Source: Symbiodinium natans (taxonomy: Eukaryota; Sar; Dinophyceae; Suessiales; Symbiodiniaceae). Taken from it: a stretch of 64,000 nucleotides of DNA. The translations under genes and the position numbers were made by a program. The notes beneath the pieces are model-generated. The model had not been told where the DNA came from, made no database searches, and worked only from the letters and a program-made list of their open reading frames with translations. The stretch is taken from the NCBI GenBank assembly GCA_905221605.1, contig CAJNDS010001068.1:451898-515897 (forward strand), read 5' to 3'. Below, piece by piece: positions 1-9,589 of the stretch. Positions within the stretch are counted from its first letter, which is position 1. Each line of letters starts with the position of its first letter.

Positions 1-280
1 CCACAAACCCTAAACCCCTAAAACCCTAAAACCAAAACCCCAAAACCCCAAAACCCTAACACCCTAAACACTAAGACCCTAAAACCCTAAAACCCTAACA
101 CCTGAAAACCCTAAAACCCTAAGAACCCCTAAAAGCCTCAAACCCTAAAACCCTAAAACACTAAAGCCCCAAAACCCTAAATCCCTGAAACCCTAAGACC
201 CTAAAGCCCCAAAACCCTAAAACCCCAAAACCCCAAAGCCCCAAAACCCTAAACCCCCAAAAACCCGAAACCCTAAGAAA
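1..280 (+). repeat. Degenerate telomere-like tract (CCCTAAA/CCCTAAAAC)
   Basis: CCCTAAA units mixed with CCCTAAAA and CCCCAAAA variants fill the start of the window. The irregular spacing shows an old, diverged tract rather than a clean telomere. Confidence 0.85.
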
Positions 281-760
281 CCCCATACACTTCCGGGGCC
301 TGGTCGGGAGGCCTCGGCCCCAACCCGACCGACCATCCTCTGCGGCATTACCCCGTAACCTGTACGTTTTTTGCTTAAGAACCCCCCCCCCCCCCCAAGA
401 ACTAAAACTGACACATATTCTTGCTTGTAAGAGCAACCCAGGGGTCAAGATCTGGAAATCTTGAGCCCCCAAAGGATCTTAAAACACATACTTCCTCAGA
501 AGAAGAAGAAGAACTTTAGGCTGATGCCCGCCGTACTTCCTTGTAAGAGCAATATTGGGAGTAATATCTTCAATTTTTCAAATAGCAGCGTGCTCTGATG
601 CTCTGTTTTAAGTGGCCACCCTGAACCAAGGATTGAAGATACCCCTATATATATATATATACCATTTCTTAGCAAAGGCTACAAACTGTAATGGGAGTCG
701 TTGGAAGCCTCAAGAGGTGGGCGGGTCGGAGGACTGAAGCACTAGCCATGCTGAAAGCCA
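281..760. other. Unassigned spacer
   Basis: No convincing gene. It holds a C homopolymer near 380-397 and a short AT dinucleotide run near 646-660. The open frames here run into telomere-like sequence and have no recognisable domain. Confidence 0.5.
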
Positions 761-764
761 GGGC

Positions 765-840
765 CTAGGGTTTAGGGTTTATAGGCTTCAGGGTTTAGGG
801 TTTAGGGCTTAGGGCTTAGGGTTTAGGGTTTAGGGTTTCC
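765..840 (-). repeat. TTTAGGG telomere-like tract
   Basis: About ten TTTAGGG/GCTTAGGG units on the plus-strand reading. Confidence 0.85.
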
Positions 841-912
841 TGGATTACCTTGCAACGCCCGGGAAATTTCCGATCGGTCGCCCGATGCCGATGCCAGGGA
901 CGTTGGGGGTTT

Positions 913-1010
913 ACTTGAAGGTTGATGGCACTTAAAAAGTAGGGATGAAGGTGTGGCAACTATTGCCACAACCTTGTGCAGGCTTTCTGGCTATCCATGA
1001 ACCTCCAATT
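913..1010. mobile_element. Short TIR element, GGTTCATGG family
   Basis: The left end ACTTGAAGGTTGATGG is matched in inverted orientation by the right end (reverse complement AATTGGAGGTTCATGG), about 98 bp apart. The same termini occur near 33.28, 35.06 and 61.09 kb, so this is a dispersed non-autonomous family. Confidence 0.6.
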
Positions 1011-1179
1011 ATGGTCACTTCTCTAAATTATGGTTCCTTTTGATGCTGGCCCCCAAAAAAATTCAGGGTACCCAAGAAAGGGGATCATGGATTGTGAGAA
1101 CTGACCATAGAATTAGGGCCCTATATATATATATACCCTGTAAGGGATTTTTTGGAGTACCTTCATTCACCAAAAGTAA

Positions 1180-1250
1180 GGTAAACCCTAAGCCCTAAGC
1201 CCTAAGCCCTAAACCCTAAATCCTAAACCCTAAACCCTAAACCCTTAAAG
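1180..1250 (+). repeat. CCCTAAA telomere-like tract
   Basis: Tandem CCCTAAA and CCCTAAG units. Further tracts follow at 1365-1430 and 1735-1815. Confidence 0.85.
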
Positions 1251-1256
1251 GTCCGA

Positions 1257-1368
1257 TGCCTTCTTCCAACTCGTAGCCAGGCAGGGACATGGCCCGGGTG
1301 GCCGCGTGGTGATCGAGGAGGCGTATCAGTCGGGCATCCTGATCGGGTTCAGATGTCTCTTGCGTCCT
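1257..1368 (+). CDS. Exon-like fragment, unknown family
   Basis: The plus-strand frame beginning at GAT (about 1257) reads DAFFQLVARQGHGPG followed by GRVVIEEAYQSGILIGF, a balanced composition with no stops, while the minus-strand frames are broken early. It lies between two telomere-like tracts like the PPR islands further right but on the opposite strand. I do not recognise the family. It could be an exon of a plus-strand gene that runs off the left of the window. Confidence 0.35.
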
Positions 1369-1734
1369 AAACCCGAAGCCCTAAACCCTAAACCCTAAAC
1401 CCGAAGCCCTAAACCCTAAACCCTAAACCCTAACCTCTTCCCTCAACCCTCAATCCAAAACCCTGAACCCTAAACCCGAAACCGCGATGGGAAACCCCAG
1501 CACGACTTGGAAGCTCAATCCGGTCGACACAGCCCAAGTGAGCTTGGTCCATCTTCAGCCCAAAATCTGGGGGTGTAGGGTTTAGAATGAGGGCTCTTAA
1601 AACAGTGGCAACCCCCTACTGTACCCCCAAACAATGAAGATTCGGTTTACAGGATTTGGAAGCCCAAATAGACGTCCCCAAAACCCCCTTAACCTTCAAC
1701 CCTCAACCCTCAACCCTCAAATTTCAATCCTAAA

Positions 1735-1815
1735 CCCTAAACCCCAAACCCTAAACCCTAAAACCCTAAACCCTAAACCCTAAACCCTAAACCCTAAACC
1801 CTAAACCCTAAACCC
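1735..1815 (+). repeat. CCCTAAA telomere-like tract
   Basis: About eleven near-perfect CCCTAAA heptamers. Confidence 0.9.
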
Positions 1816-1827
1816 CAACACGACCTT

Positions 1828-1890
1828 GGAGGGCCTTGTACTGGCCATCCTCCGCGCACTCCTCGTCCTCGCTCAGCTGCTCATAGCAGT
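1828..1890 (-). CDS. Exon-like fragment, unknown family
   Basis: On the minus strand one frame reads HCYEQLSEDEECAEDGQYKA, acidic and compositionally coding-like, directly after an AG. The plus-strand frame is a leucine-rich run that could be a chance artefact. No family recognised. Confidence 0.3.
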
Positions 1891-1899
1891 GGCGGCCTC

Positions 1900-2010
1900 A
1901 GGGCTTCGGGTTTAGGGTTTCGGGTTGAGGGTTTAGGGCTTCGAGTTTAGGATGTAGGGTTTAGGGTTTCGGGTTTAGGGTTGAGGGTTTGGGGTTGCGG
2001 GTTTGGGTGT
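1900..2010 (-). repeat. TTTAGGG/TTTCGGG telomere-like tract
   Basis: TTTAGGG units alternate with TTTCGGG and TTGAGGG variants. Confidence 0.85.
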
Positions 2011-2075
2011 GGATGTTGAAGTGCCAAAAAATTGGTGCAGGGTGCGTAAAGCAGAGGTGTGCCCCCTTCGCAAGT

Positions 2076-2191
2076 ATACCAGACCCCAGAGTAACCTAGA
2101 TATAAAACGGGGGCCCTTTTTGGATGAGAATGGCTCATCGGGGAACCTAAACCCTAAAAAAAGGAATAAGGGCCTAAGTCTGGGTCCTATA
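2076..2191. mobile_element. Short TIR element, AGACCC family
   Basis: Left end TATACCAGACCCCAGA and inverted right end (reverse complement CTATAGGACCCAGACTT) enclose about 115 bp with the core 'GGGGCCCTTTTTGG...GGGAACC' also seen in the 27.25 kb element. A short CCCTAAA seed lies inside at about 2150. Confidence 0.55.
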
Positions 2192-2654
2192 GCAGACTCG
2201 AAGATCCCTGAAAACCCAACGAAGATGGACCTGTCATTGTCGGACACCCCCCTCCCCCTACCCCATCAACCCGAAAGCAAGTACCCAAAAACTTCAAGCC
2301 CTGAAATCCCTAAACCCTAAACCCTAAACCGTGGCCCTGGAAATCACTCCTTCTTGAGCATGGCTTTGTTTACTAGGCCTAGGAGAGAGGATGAAGGGTT
2401 TTAGGCCCTTTTCGGAGCAGCAGCTTCTCAAGTGGGGGCTTACAAGGGGAGGATCCTCTTTTGACAAGGACACCAATAAGGTACCACCCTAAACCCTAAA
2501 CCCTAAACCCTAAACCCTGCACCCTACACCCTACACCCTAATTCGGACACCCCCAAATGGTTTAGCTTTGCGCGATGGTTGGGTTTTACAAGGAGGCTGC
2601 GTGGTCATTGCAGGATTGGGAGCTTTCTTCCTGCTGAGGGGAGAGGTGTCCTCT

Positions 2655-2752
2655 ACTCTAAACCCTAAACCCTCAACCCTCAACCCTAAACCCTAAACCC
2701 TAAACCCTAAACCCCAAACCCTAAACCCTAAACCCTAAACCCTAAACCCTAA
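2655..2752 (+). repeat. CCCTAAA telomere-like tract
   Basis: Near-perfect heptamers with two CCCTCAA variants. A smaller tract lies at 2488-2540. Confidence 0.9.
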
Positions 2753-2877
2753 ACTTCTTTAACGCATCTGTTCTGGGTTTGGGCCCTGGGCTTGCAAAGT
2801 CTCTGAGGTGCATGGATGTCGGGTGTCCGATACCAGGGAAGGACGCGCCAGGGCCGGAACTGTGACCGTTTCACCTT

Positions 2878-2971
2878 TCGGGTTTAGGGTTTAGGGTTTA
2901 GGGTTTAGGGGTTAGGGTTTAGGGCATAGGGTATAGGGCATAGGGTTTAGGGTTTAGGGTTTAGGGTTTAC
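2878..2971 (-). repeat. TTTAGGG telomere-like tract
   Basis: TTTAGGG heptamers with GCATAGGG variants. Confidence 0.9.
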
Positions 2972-2984
2972 CATGCAGAGAAGA

Positions 2985-3118
2985 AGTTGGGGCACCAGCT
3001 CGGCAGATTTCCGAGCCACAGGGTGTGGGTCCCTGCTGGCACCATGGGCGGTGCGGGCGGAGGCACATCCGACGCCTCCGGAGCCTCCGTATATGGGCTT
3101 GGTTGCTTTAGATAACCC
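2985..3118 (-). CDS. Exon-like proline-rich fragment
   Basis: The minus frame contains KQPSPYTEAPEASDVPPP and then AGTHTLWLGNLPSW before a stop. The stretch between flanking telomere-like tracts is coding-like in composition. Family unknown; it may be a linker exon. Confidence 0.35.
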
Positions 3119-3635
3119 CCGAAATCCCTAAACCCTAAGCCCCACACCCTAAACACTGAACCCTAAACCCGAAACCCTAAAACCCTGAACCCTACATCAA
3201 AAGTTATATGGCTGCAACACGTTCGGGATCTGCAGTGATGGCCGGGAATGGGTCCGTGCTTGCCGGGGGCAAGAACTAGGGAGTTATACTTGAAGCATGT
3301 CGGGACTGAATGAGGCCCTTCAGAAGCCCAAATGGGGGTTTGCCGAAAACAGGGGGTACCATTTGTGTTTGGGGGCCCCTTTAAGAGGATTCCATTCTGA
3401 TTGGGAAATACCCAAATAAGCCCTTAGTAGGCCTGAAGAAGAGAATATGGGCTCCCTACTCCCCCCCCCCCTCCCGGACACCTCATTGGTGTGCTCTGAC
3501 ATGAGAATCTGTATGCAAGAAGCCAAAACACAAGCAAGCTCACTTAGACCCTTGAACAATAACATGTGCGATATCCCCGTCGGTTTTGACACAGCCCAAA
3601 TTAACACATCATTCCTAAAGAGACCACCGTCAAAT

Positions 3636-3805
3636 TTGGTAGCCCAGAAACCATATTACAGTGAGGGCACACTTGTTTGGGAGTCCGGTGAAAAACACAC
3701 AGGAGGCGCGCACCCAGGGTCCTCTGTTTTGTTGTCTAAGTTGGTTACTTTCTAAGGGAACCCAGAACCACACAAAGGGTAAAGGGTACCACTGGGGCTA
3801 CCAAG
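3636..3805. mobile_element. TIR element, TTGGTAGCCCAG family
   Basis: TTGGTAGCCCAG at the left end is answered by CTGGGGCTACCAAG at the right end, 170 bp apart. The internal segment AGGGCAC...GGGAACC is shared with the copies at 5.58, 20.36, 30.28 and 33.78 kb. No coding capacity. Confidence 0.75.
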
Positions 3806-3888
3806 TTCCTAAACAGACCACAGTTGAAGGAACAAAAGCAACTCGTGTAGGCTCAACACCGGTCGAGCAAGTGCAAACCTTGTGATGG

Positions 3889-4035
3889 TTTAGGGTTTAG
3901 GGTTTAGGGTCTAGGGTTTAGGGTTTAGGGTTTAGGGTTTAGGGTTTAGGGTTTAGGGTTTAGGGTTTAGGGTTTAGGGTTTAGGGTTTAGGGTTGAAAT
4001 TTGAGGGTTGAGGGTTGAGGGTTGAGGGTTTGTTT
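3889..4035 (-). repeat. TTTAGGG telomere-like tract
   Basis: Some fifteen uninterrupted TTTAGGG units, then TTGAGGG variants. Confidence 0.95.
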
Positions 4036-4352
4036 GCCACGTTCACCGTTGCAAGCCGGGGTCCTTCGACAAGCCCTTTTAAAGGTTCGGCCGCACTCGC
4101 CAACCGAACAGGAAGTGTCCAGAAAATTGAAATCCAAGCCCTGTACAGCAAGATCCTAAACCTTAAGCCAAACCCTAAACCCTAAACCCTAAACCCCAAA
4201 CCCCAAACCCTATTTTAGAACAAAACTCCGGAACCCGGCAGCCCGGCTGCCACCTTCGGCGGCGGGGGCGGGAGTTGCAGCGGCGGCGGCTGCAGCGGTG
4301 GCGGCGGAGGCTTCAGCACAGCACGAGTCCTTGAAAAAATGCAGGTAACTGC

Positions 4353-4475
4353 AGTGGGTTTAGGGTTTAGGGTTTAGGGTTAGGGTTTAGGGTTTAGGGT
4401 TTAGGGTTTAGGGTTTAGGGTTTAGGGTTTAGGGTTTAAGGTTTCGGGTTTAGGGTCTAGGGTCTAGGGTCTAGG
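4353..4475 (-). repeat. TTTAGGG telomere-like tract
   Basis: TTTAGGG units ending in TCTAGGG variants, followed by a C homopolymer at about 4491-4507. Confidence 0.9.
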
Positions 4476-4867
4476 GTGGATACCGACCATTCCCCCCCCC
4501 CCCCCCCGTGGCACGACTAACATCACAAACCCCACGGAGACTAATTATAGAAGCATCTGGTTCATTGGGGCGACGGAGTTTTGTCGCTGAGAGAAGGTTG
4601 GATTTCATGACATGACCCTTGACTGGCTAAACCGGCCTTTCCGTGGAGGTCAAAATGATGGCCCCTTTCCGAGTACCCAACAAAGCAGGCTTCGTACTCA
4701 AACAGGCACTCCTTAAACAGGACCATGTTTCAGAAACCCCAACCCCGAAACCCTAAACCCTGAATCCTAAACCCTAAATCCCCCTTGTCAACAATGAGGT
4801 GCGGAAACGGTCATAAGTAATTGCCATCCAATTTGAATCAAGGGTTTAAGGTTTAGGGTTTAGGTTC

Positions 4868-5012
4868 TAGGGGATGTTTTAGCGTGTTGGGTTCTGACAC
4901 ACCGCAGTCTTGCACACCCAGCGTCAGGTCCAGGGGCTTTTCCGCATCCGCCGCGTCTTGCTTGAAGCTGCTGGGACGGCAGATGTGCACCTCACAGATC
5001 GATTTCTCCAGG
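4868..5012 (-). CDS. Exon-like fragment, unknown family
   Basis: The minus frame reads LEKSICEVHICRPSSFKQDA and continues ADAEKPLDLTLGVQDCGVSE, then enters telomere-like sequence. Codon composition is ordinary and the other frames are broken. No family recognised; the size suits one exon. Confidence 0.4.
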
Positions 5013-5577
5013 GATGTAGGGTTTGGAGAGTAGGGGGCTACAACTTAGCCTGACGCCTAGGACTCCTAAGAATGTAGGTTTCTGTTGATCCTGCGAAACT
5101 TAAACCCAGACACCCAGAAGCCTATAGGTTCACGTTGATTCTTTAGCTTTTCCCAGCTCTTCCCTGTCGAACTAGAAGGACTCTGTTCAGGGACACTTAT
5201 AACTTCAGGCTCGCAATCTTCAAGCAGCCCACGGGCACAACAAGCAGCCTTCAAGCGCGCCTTCTTTCCCTGCACAAGCATCTCTTCCAATGCAACGGCG
5301 GTGCTTGCAAGCCTGGCACGGCCCCTGGACTCTTTCTGTGACAGCCGCTGGGACGCCGGGAAGCTTTAGGGGGGGCGGGGGGGGGGGGCTTGCCCAATCA
5401 TCTAAAAGTTCTATGAATCCTAAGCAAAAAACTCGCATAGTATGGGCGCACATGTAGTACGCAGTAAGCCATCCAAGTTGAAGGTGCCTCCTTGTAAGGG
5501 AGCATCAGGGCATTCCCAACTTGCTGAATGGACCCCCAAGACGTTCCTCCAGGCCTTTCCTCCATTCCAGACGCGCA

Positions 5578-5690
5578 CTTGGTAGCCCATTAACCATATT
5601 ACCACAAGGGCACCCTTTCTTGCGTTGGCTACTTTAGAAGGGAACCTTGAACCAAAGAAAAAAGAACACAGTACCATTGGGCTACCAAGT
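5578..5690. mobile_element. TIR element, TTGGTAGCCCAG family
   Basis: ACTTGGTAGCCCAT at the left and ATTGGGCTACCAAGT at the right are inverted copies, giving a 113 bp element. The interior 'AGGGCACCCTTTCTTG...AGAAGGGAACC' matches its relatives. Confidence 0.8.
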
Positions 5691-5764
5691 CCAAGAACGC
5701 TGCGCCACGAAAAGCCCACAATGTAATTCGAAGACTCGAAGACTTAATCTTGACACACGCTCAA

Positions 5765-5955
5765 ACCCATAACCCTTAAGCCTCTCAGCCCTAAACCCCT
5801 AAACCCCTAAACCCGCCTAACCACCCTAAACCCCTAAACCCCTAAACCCCGGACCCCCCTAAACCCCCTCAACCCCCCAAACCCCTAAACCCTAATCCCT
5901 AAATCCTAAGCCCTAAACCTAGAACCCCTAAACCCCCCTAAACCCCCCTAAACCC
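5765..5955 (+). repeat. CCCCTAAA variant tract
   Basis: Telomere-like units with extra C residues (CCCCTAAA, CCCCCCTAAA) and irregular spacing. Confidence 0.8.
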
Positions 5956-6179
5956 GGTAAGAGTGTTTTTTTTTGTTGCGGGTGTTTTTTTGCTGTGGGT
6001 GCGGGGCCCGGGCGCCTTTTTTGTTGCTGCGGGTGCGGGGGCGCTTTTTTTTTTTGCTGCGGGTGCGGGGGGCGCGTTTTTTTTTTTTTTTTTGCTGCGG
6101 GTGCGGGGGCGCACTTTTTTTTTGTTGCGGGTGCCGTGGGGGCGCGTTTTTTTTTGCTGCGGGTGCGGAGCGTTTTTTT

Positions 6180-6770
6180 GCTGTTTTCTCTATATTTTAC
6201 TATGAAAACCTCTATTTTCTCTAATTTTCAATAGGAAAACCTCTTTCTTCTCTATATTTGAATAGGAAAACCTCTTTCTTCTCTATATTTGAATATGAAA
6301 ACCTCTATTTTCTCTACATTTAGCATGAAAACCTCTAGTTTTTCTAGTTTCTCTATACTTCAATTCGAAAACCTCTATTTCTCTCTATTTTATAACTAAA
6401 ACCTCTATTTCTCTATTTTTGAGGAAGACATGAGAGAGGGATACATGAGAAACTTATTCTCGGTGTTATCTCAATATGTGACTTGCAATTAAAAGTGTTT
6501 TTGTTCCTCTTGTCCTATTTTAATAGGAAGCCCATTATTTTCTCTGTCTCTGAATAGGCAAACCTCCATTGTCTTAACATTTGAACATGAAAACCTCTAT
6601 TCTCTATATTTGAATATCAGGACCTCTACATTTTAATATGAAAACACTTTGTATTTTCGCTATATTTTCGTATGAAAGCCTCTATTTCCTCTATGTTGTC
6701 ATAGGAAACATCTAATTTCTCTATATTGTATAGCGAAAACCTCTATTGTTCTATAGTTTGTTTTTTTGTC
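6180..6770. repeat. AT-rich degenerate repeat, about 31-36 bp unit
   Basis: Repeated 'GAAAACCTCTATTTTCTCTA' motifs (20 bp core) with variable spacers occur at least fifteen times. The same block recurs at 16.05-16.62 kb and in part at 18.9-19.1 kb. Confidence 0.8.
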
Positions 6771-7019
6771 AGTATTTTCGGACTTCGTCTCTTTATTTCA
6801 CGAGGAAGACATGAGAGAGGAATACACGAAAAGCTAATTCTCTATATTGTCACAAGAGTACATGCATTACCTCTATCTGTGACTCGTAGACAACAAGTGT
6901 TTTGTTCATGTCTCATAACACAAGCTCTATTTTCTCGATTCTGTACTAAGAAGGCGTTTTTTAAACGGAAAATTCAACTTCCACTATAAGGTCTGAATTT
7001 TCGTAGGAAAGCAAGATTC

Positions 7020-7420
7020 CCTCTTTTTGTCAGGGGATTGGGGGCTGCGCAGACCGCCGCATTTGAAAACACAATGGTCGCATCATGGGTTTGGAAGGGA
7101 TTCGTAAGCTTTGAAGCAGGCTTGCCGGCTAAAAAAAGCGGGGGGGTTGGGGGGAAAGGATTCATTTGCTTTGAAGCAAGCTGGCATGGCTTTAAGAAGC
7201 GGGGGGGTTGGGGGGGGCGCAGCCCCCCCCATTTGCAAACCCAATGCTGGCATGATAGGCTTGGACAGGATTCATATGGTGAGAAGCGAGCTGGCACGGT
7301 TTTAAAGAGGGGGGGGGGTCGGGCGGGGTGCAGCCCTCCCTCCACCGTTTGCCAACACAATGCTCGCATGATGGCCTTGGGAAGGATTCAGTGCTTTGAA
7401 AACGCTTGCACAGTTTAAAG
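7020..7420. repeat. G-rich hairpin repeat units
   Basis: Four units of roughly 100 bp, each with 'TTTGAAGCA..CTGGC' followed by AAGCGGGGGGGTTGGGGGG, usually GCGCAGCCCCCCC, and a CATTTGCAAACACAATGC-like tail. The G run and C run flanking CGCA can fold into a hairpin. Confidence 0.8.
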
Positions 7421-7494
7421 GAGGGGGGGCGTTGGGGACGGGGTTGGGGAGGAAATTGCAAAACAAATGACCTGGGGGGTGGGGAGGAAGGGGG

Positions 7495-7790
7495 GGGGGC
7501 ATGTTTTTTTTTGCTGCGGGTGTGGGGGTGCGTTTTTTTTTTTGCTGCGGGTGCGGGGGCGCGTTCATTTTTCTGCTGCGGGTGCGGGGGCGACACGGGC
7601 CAGGTCACTCACTCACCTGGGGGGGTGGGGAGGAAGGGGGGGGGGGGTGTGCGTTTTTTTTCTTGCTGCGGGTGCGGGGGGCGCGTTTTTTTTTTTGCTG
7701 CGGGTGCTGGGGGTGGGGAGGGGGGGGGGGGGGGGGGGGGGTTTTTTTTTGCTGCGCGCGTTTTTTTTTGCCGGAGGCGACACGCGCCAG
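7495..7790. repeat. GCTGCGGGTGCGGG minisatellite arm with poly-T and poly-G
   Basis: About 35 bp units of GCTGCGGGTGCGGGGGCGCG plus a T run. One unit carries a G run of more than 20. Open frames here are low-complexity artefacts. Confidence 0.85.
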
Positions 7791-7871
7791 GTCACTCACT
7801 CACCGGGGCGGCCCCCGAAAAAAGCACCCACAGCAAAAAAGCACCCACGAAAAAAAAAAACACGGGTTCCC

Positions 7872-8178
7872 CCTAAACCCTAACCCTAAACCCTAACCCT
7901 AAACCCTAAACCCTAAACCCTAAACCCCCCCCTAAACCCTAAACCCTAAACCCTAAACCCTAAACCCTAAACCCTAAACCCTAAACCCTAAACCCTAAAC
8001 CCCCCTAAACCCTAAACCCCCTAAAACCCCCCTAAACCACCCCCCTAAAACCCCCCCCAAACCCCCCCTAGACCCCCCCTAAACCCCCCTAAACCCCCCT
8101 AAACCCCCCTAAACCCCCCTAAAGCAAAGCCCCCTAAGCCCCCCTAAACCCCCCTAAACCCCTAAACCCCTAAACCCC
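7872..8178 (+). repeat. CCCTAAA tract grading into C-expanded units
   Basis: Clean CCCTAAA heptamers to about 8000, then CCCCCCTAAA units in which the C run grows to six or more. Confidence 0.9.
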
Positions 8179-8182
8179 TGGG

Positions 8183-8275
8183 AGCCCGAGCCTTGCGTCC
8201 GCAAGCCTTGCGAAGCCGTAAGAGGACTCGATGGCCAGGCGAACGTTGACGATTGGCGTCGCCCTTAGAGCTTTA
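8183..8275 (-). CDS. Weak PPR-like exon fragment
   Basis: The minus frame reads TPIVNVRLAIESSYGFARLA, with the spacing of hydrophobic and SYG residues seen in PPR helices. It is short and divergent, so this is only suggestive. Confidence 0.3.
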
Positions 8276-8334
8276 CTTTTGGAGGTCCAAATGGGTATCT
8301 AAAAAAGGTAGGGGTATAGACTGAAACGGTTTAG

Positions 8335-9135
8335 GGTTTAGGGTTTAGGGCTTAGGGCTTAGGGCTTAGGGTTTAGGGTTCAGGGTAACCATACTTCCAA
8401 CCTTCATTTAGAGCACCTACAACCCGACTGGTAAGCACTCATGAACCCCAAGTAGTGGTTGTTAGGCACAAGGGGCTTAAGCGGCTTGGGGAATAATGCT
8501 TTAGGGTTTTGGGGCTTCAGGGGTTTAGGGGTTTAGGGTGCAGGGGTTTGGGGGCTTGGCACAAATTGCGTCAAGACAGGGTGCGTCGGGTGTGGAACAA
8601 AAAGCGAAGAAGTTTTAGTGGAGACGGAGGCGGTTCAATCGAGAGGCCCTTGCTATCCCATACTCCAAAACCTATACCCCTTTGAACTTAAATCAGAATT
8701 GCAAATCTTCCCTTAGGGTTCAGGGCTAGGGTTTCAGTCCATGTTTGATACTCCCTTGGTTTCTATACCAACGAAAGAATCCTAGAAGAACTAAAGAAGA
8801 GCGGCCGCACAAGCAGGTCATGTCGACTGGACAACCGAGGCTTCTAACCCCCCAACAGTCGCCTAAACCCTATACGACCTTACTCCAACATCTGAATTAA
8901 AGCAGTCTTTCGACTCCGTTTGTGTGTGTGTGTGTGTGTTTTTTTTTTTGTTTGGGGGGGGGGGGAAGCCCGAATAGACATGAAATCTCAAGGTTAGCCC
9001 ATAGAAATGCATGAAGCATGATTACACATCAACCCCATTCATAGCCGCAAGGTTCCTACCAAACCCTAAACTCTAAACCCTAAACCCTAAACTACCCTAC
9101 TCCCTGAACCCTAAACCCTAAGCCCTAAACCCTGC
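8335..9135. other. Spacer with small telomere-like tracts
   Basis: TTTAGGG at 8331-8385, CCCTAAA at 9060-9135, a GT dinucleotide run near 8920-8940 followed by poly-T and poly-G, and a fragment of the GGTTCATGG family near 8385-8453. No gene seen. Confidence 0.5.
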
Positions 9136-9139
9136 TTCA

Positions 9140-9255
9140 AAGACCTAAGTCTCCAAACATGGGTGGAGACCGCTTCGCAAGAACGCCCCGCCCCGAGTTT
9201 TCTTCTGCACGCGCCCCGGAGCTGCAGTGGATGGCCTTGAGCCCACCTCCCGAAG
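9140..9255 (-). CDS. Possible PPR exon start
   Basis: On the minus strand CTCAAG|GCCATCCACTGC would give AIHCSSGARAEEN, matching the acceptor position and A-I-x-C pattern of clearer PPR exons. The rest is not PPR-like, so confidence is low. Confidence 0.25.
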
Positions 9256-9589
9256 CGGTTTAGGGTTTAGGGTTTAGGGTTTAGGGTTTAGGGTGTAATG
9301 GTAGTAGCTTCCTTGACTGATCGCCACTTCCATACTTCATGAGCTTCATCAAGGATGCGATCGCTGTCATCTTTTTTTTCGCGTGAGCTTGCAACCTCTC
9401 CGCTGCGTCAGCGTCACAGGTCTTGTTGGAGGTGCTTGAAAGCTTCAAAAGACCAAAAATGTTCCATCGAACATGTCATGCAAGCTGTAGTGCCGAATTA
9501 AGGTGGCATGGCTGCTTCGACATCTCTGCTGGACGCGCTTCAGCCGTGCCCCAATAAATCCCATACATGGAATCTGCGTGACTGGACCC

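Larger units (their letters stand above)
5957..7871 (+). mobile_element. Large inverted-repeat element, copy 1 (1.9 kb)
   Basis: The left end reads GGTAAGAGTGTTTTTTTTTG, then GTTGCGGGTG and GCTGTGGGTGCGGGG. The right end is nearly its inverse (CACCCACAGC followed by AAAAGCACCCACG and an A run, CACGGGTTCC), giving TIRs of roughly 50 bp. Between them are GCTGCGGGTGCGGG minisatellite arms, AT-rich repeats and G-rich hairpin units. No protein gene. A second copy lies at 15.96-20.05 kb. The left terminus resembles a splice donor, GTAAGAG; in copy 2 the right terminus ends in CACAG, like an acceptor. Confidence 0.65.

Noticed and set aside
1-280. True chromosome end
   Set aside because: The units are degenerate and irregular, and similar tracts occur throughout, so interstitial origin is more likely.
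161-472. Open frames giving GFRVLGF/GFWGFRV peptides
   Set aside because: They are translations of TTTAGGG repeats, which have no stops in some frames.
5963-6234. Phe/Gly/Ala-rich frames (FFFCCGCG)
   Set aside because: Low-complexity T-run plus GCTGCGGGTGCGGG minisatellite, open in all three frames.
6180-7020. Organellar DNA insert because of AT-rich character
   Set aside because: It is made of short degenerate repeats with no organellar gene, rRNA or tRNA likeness.
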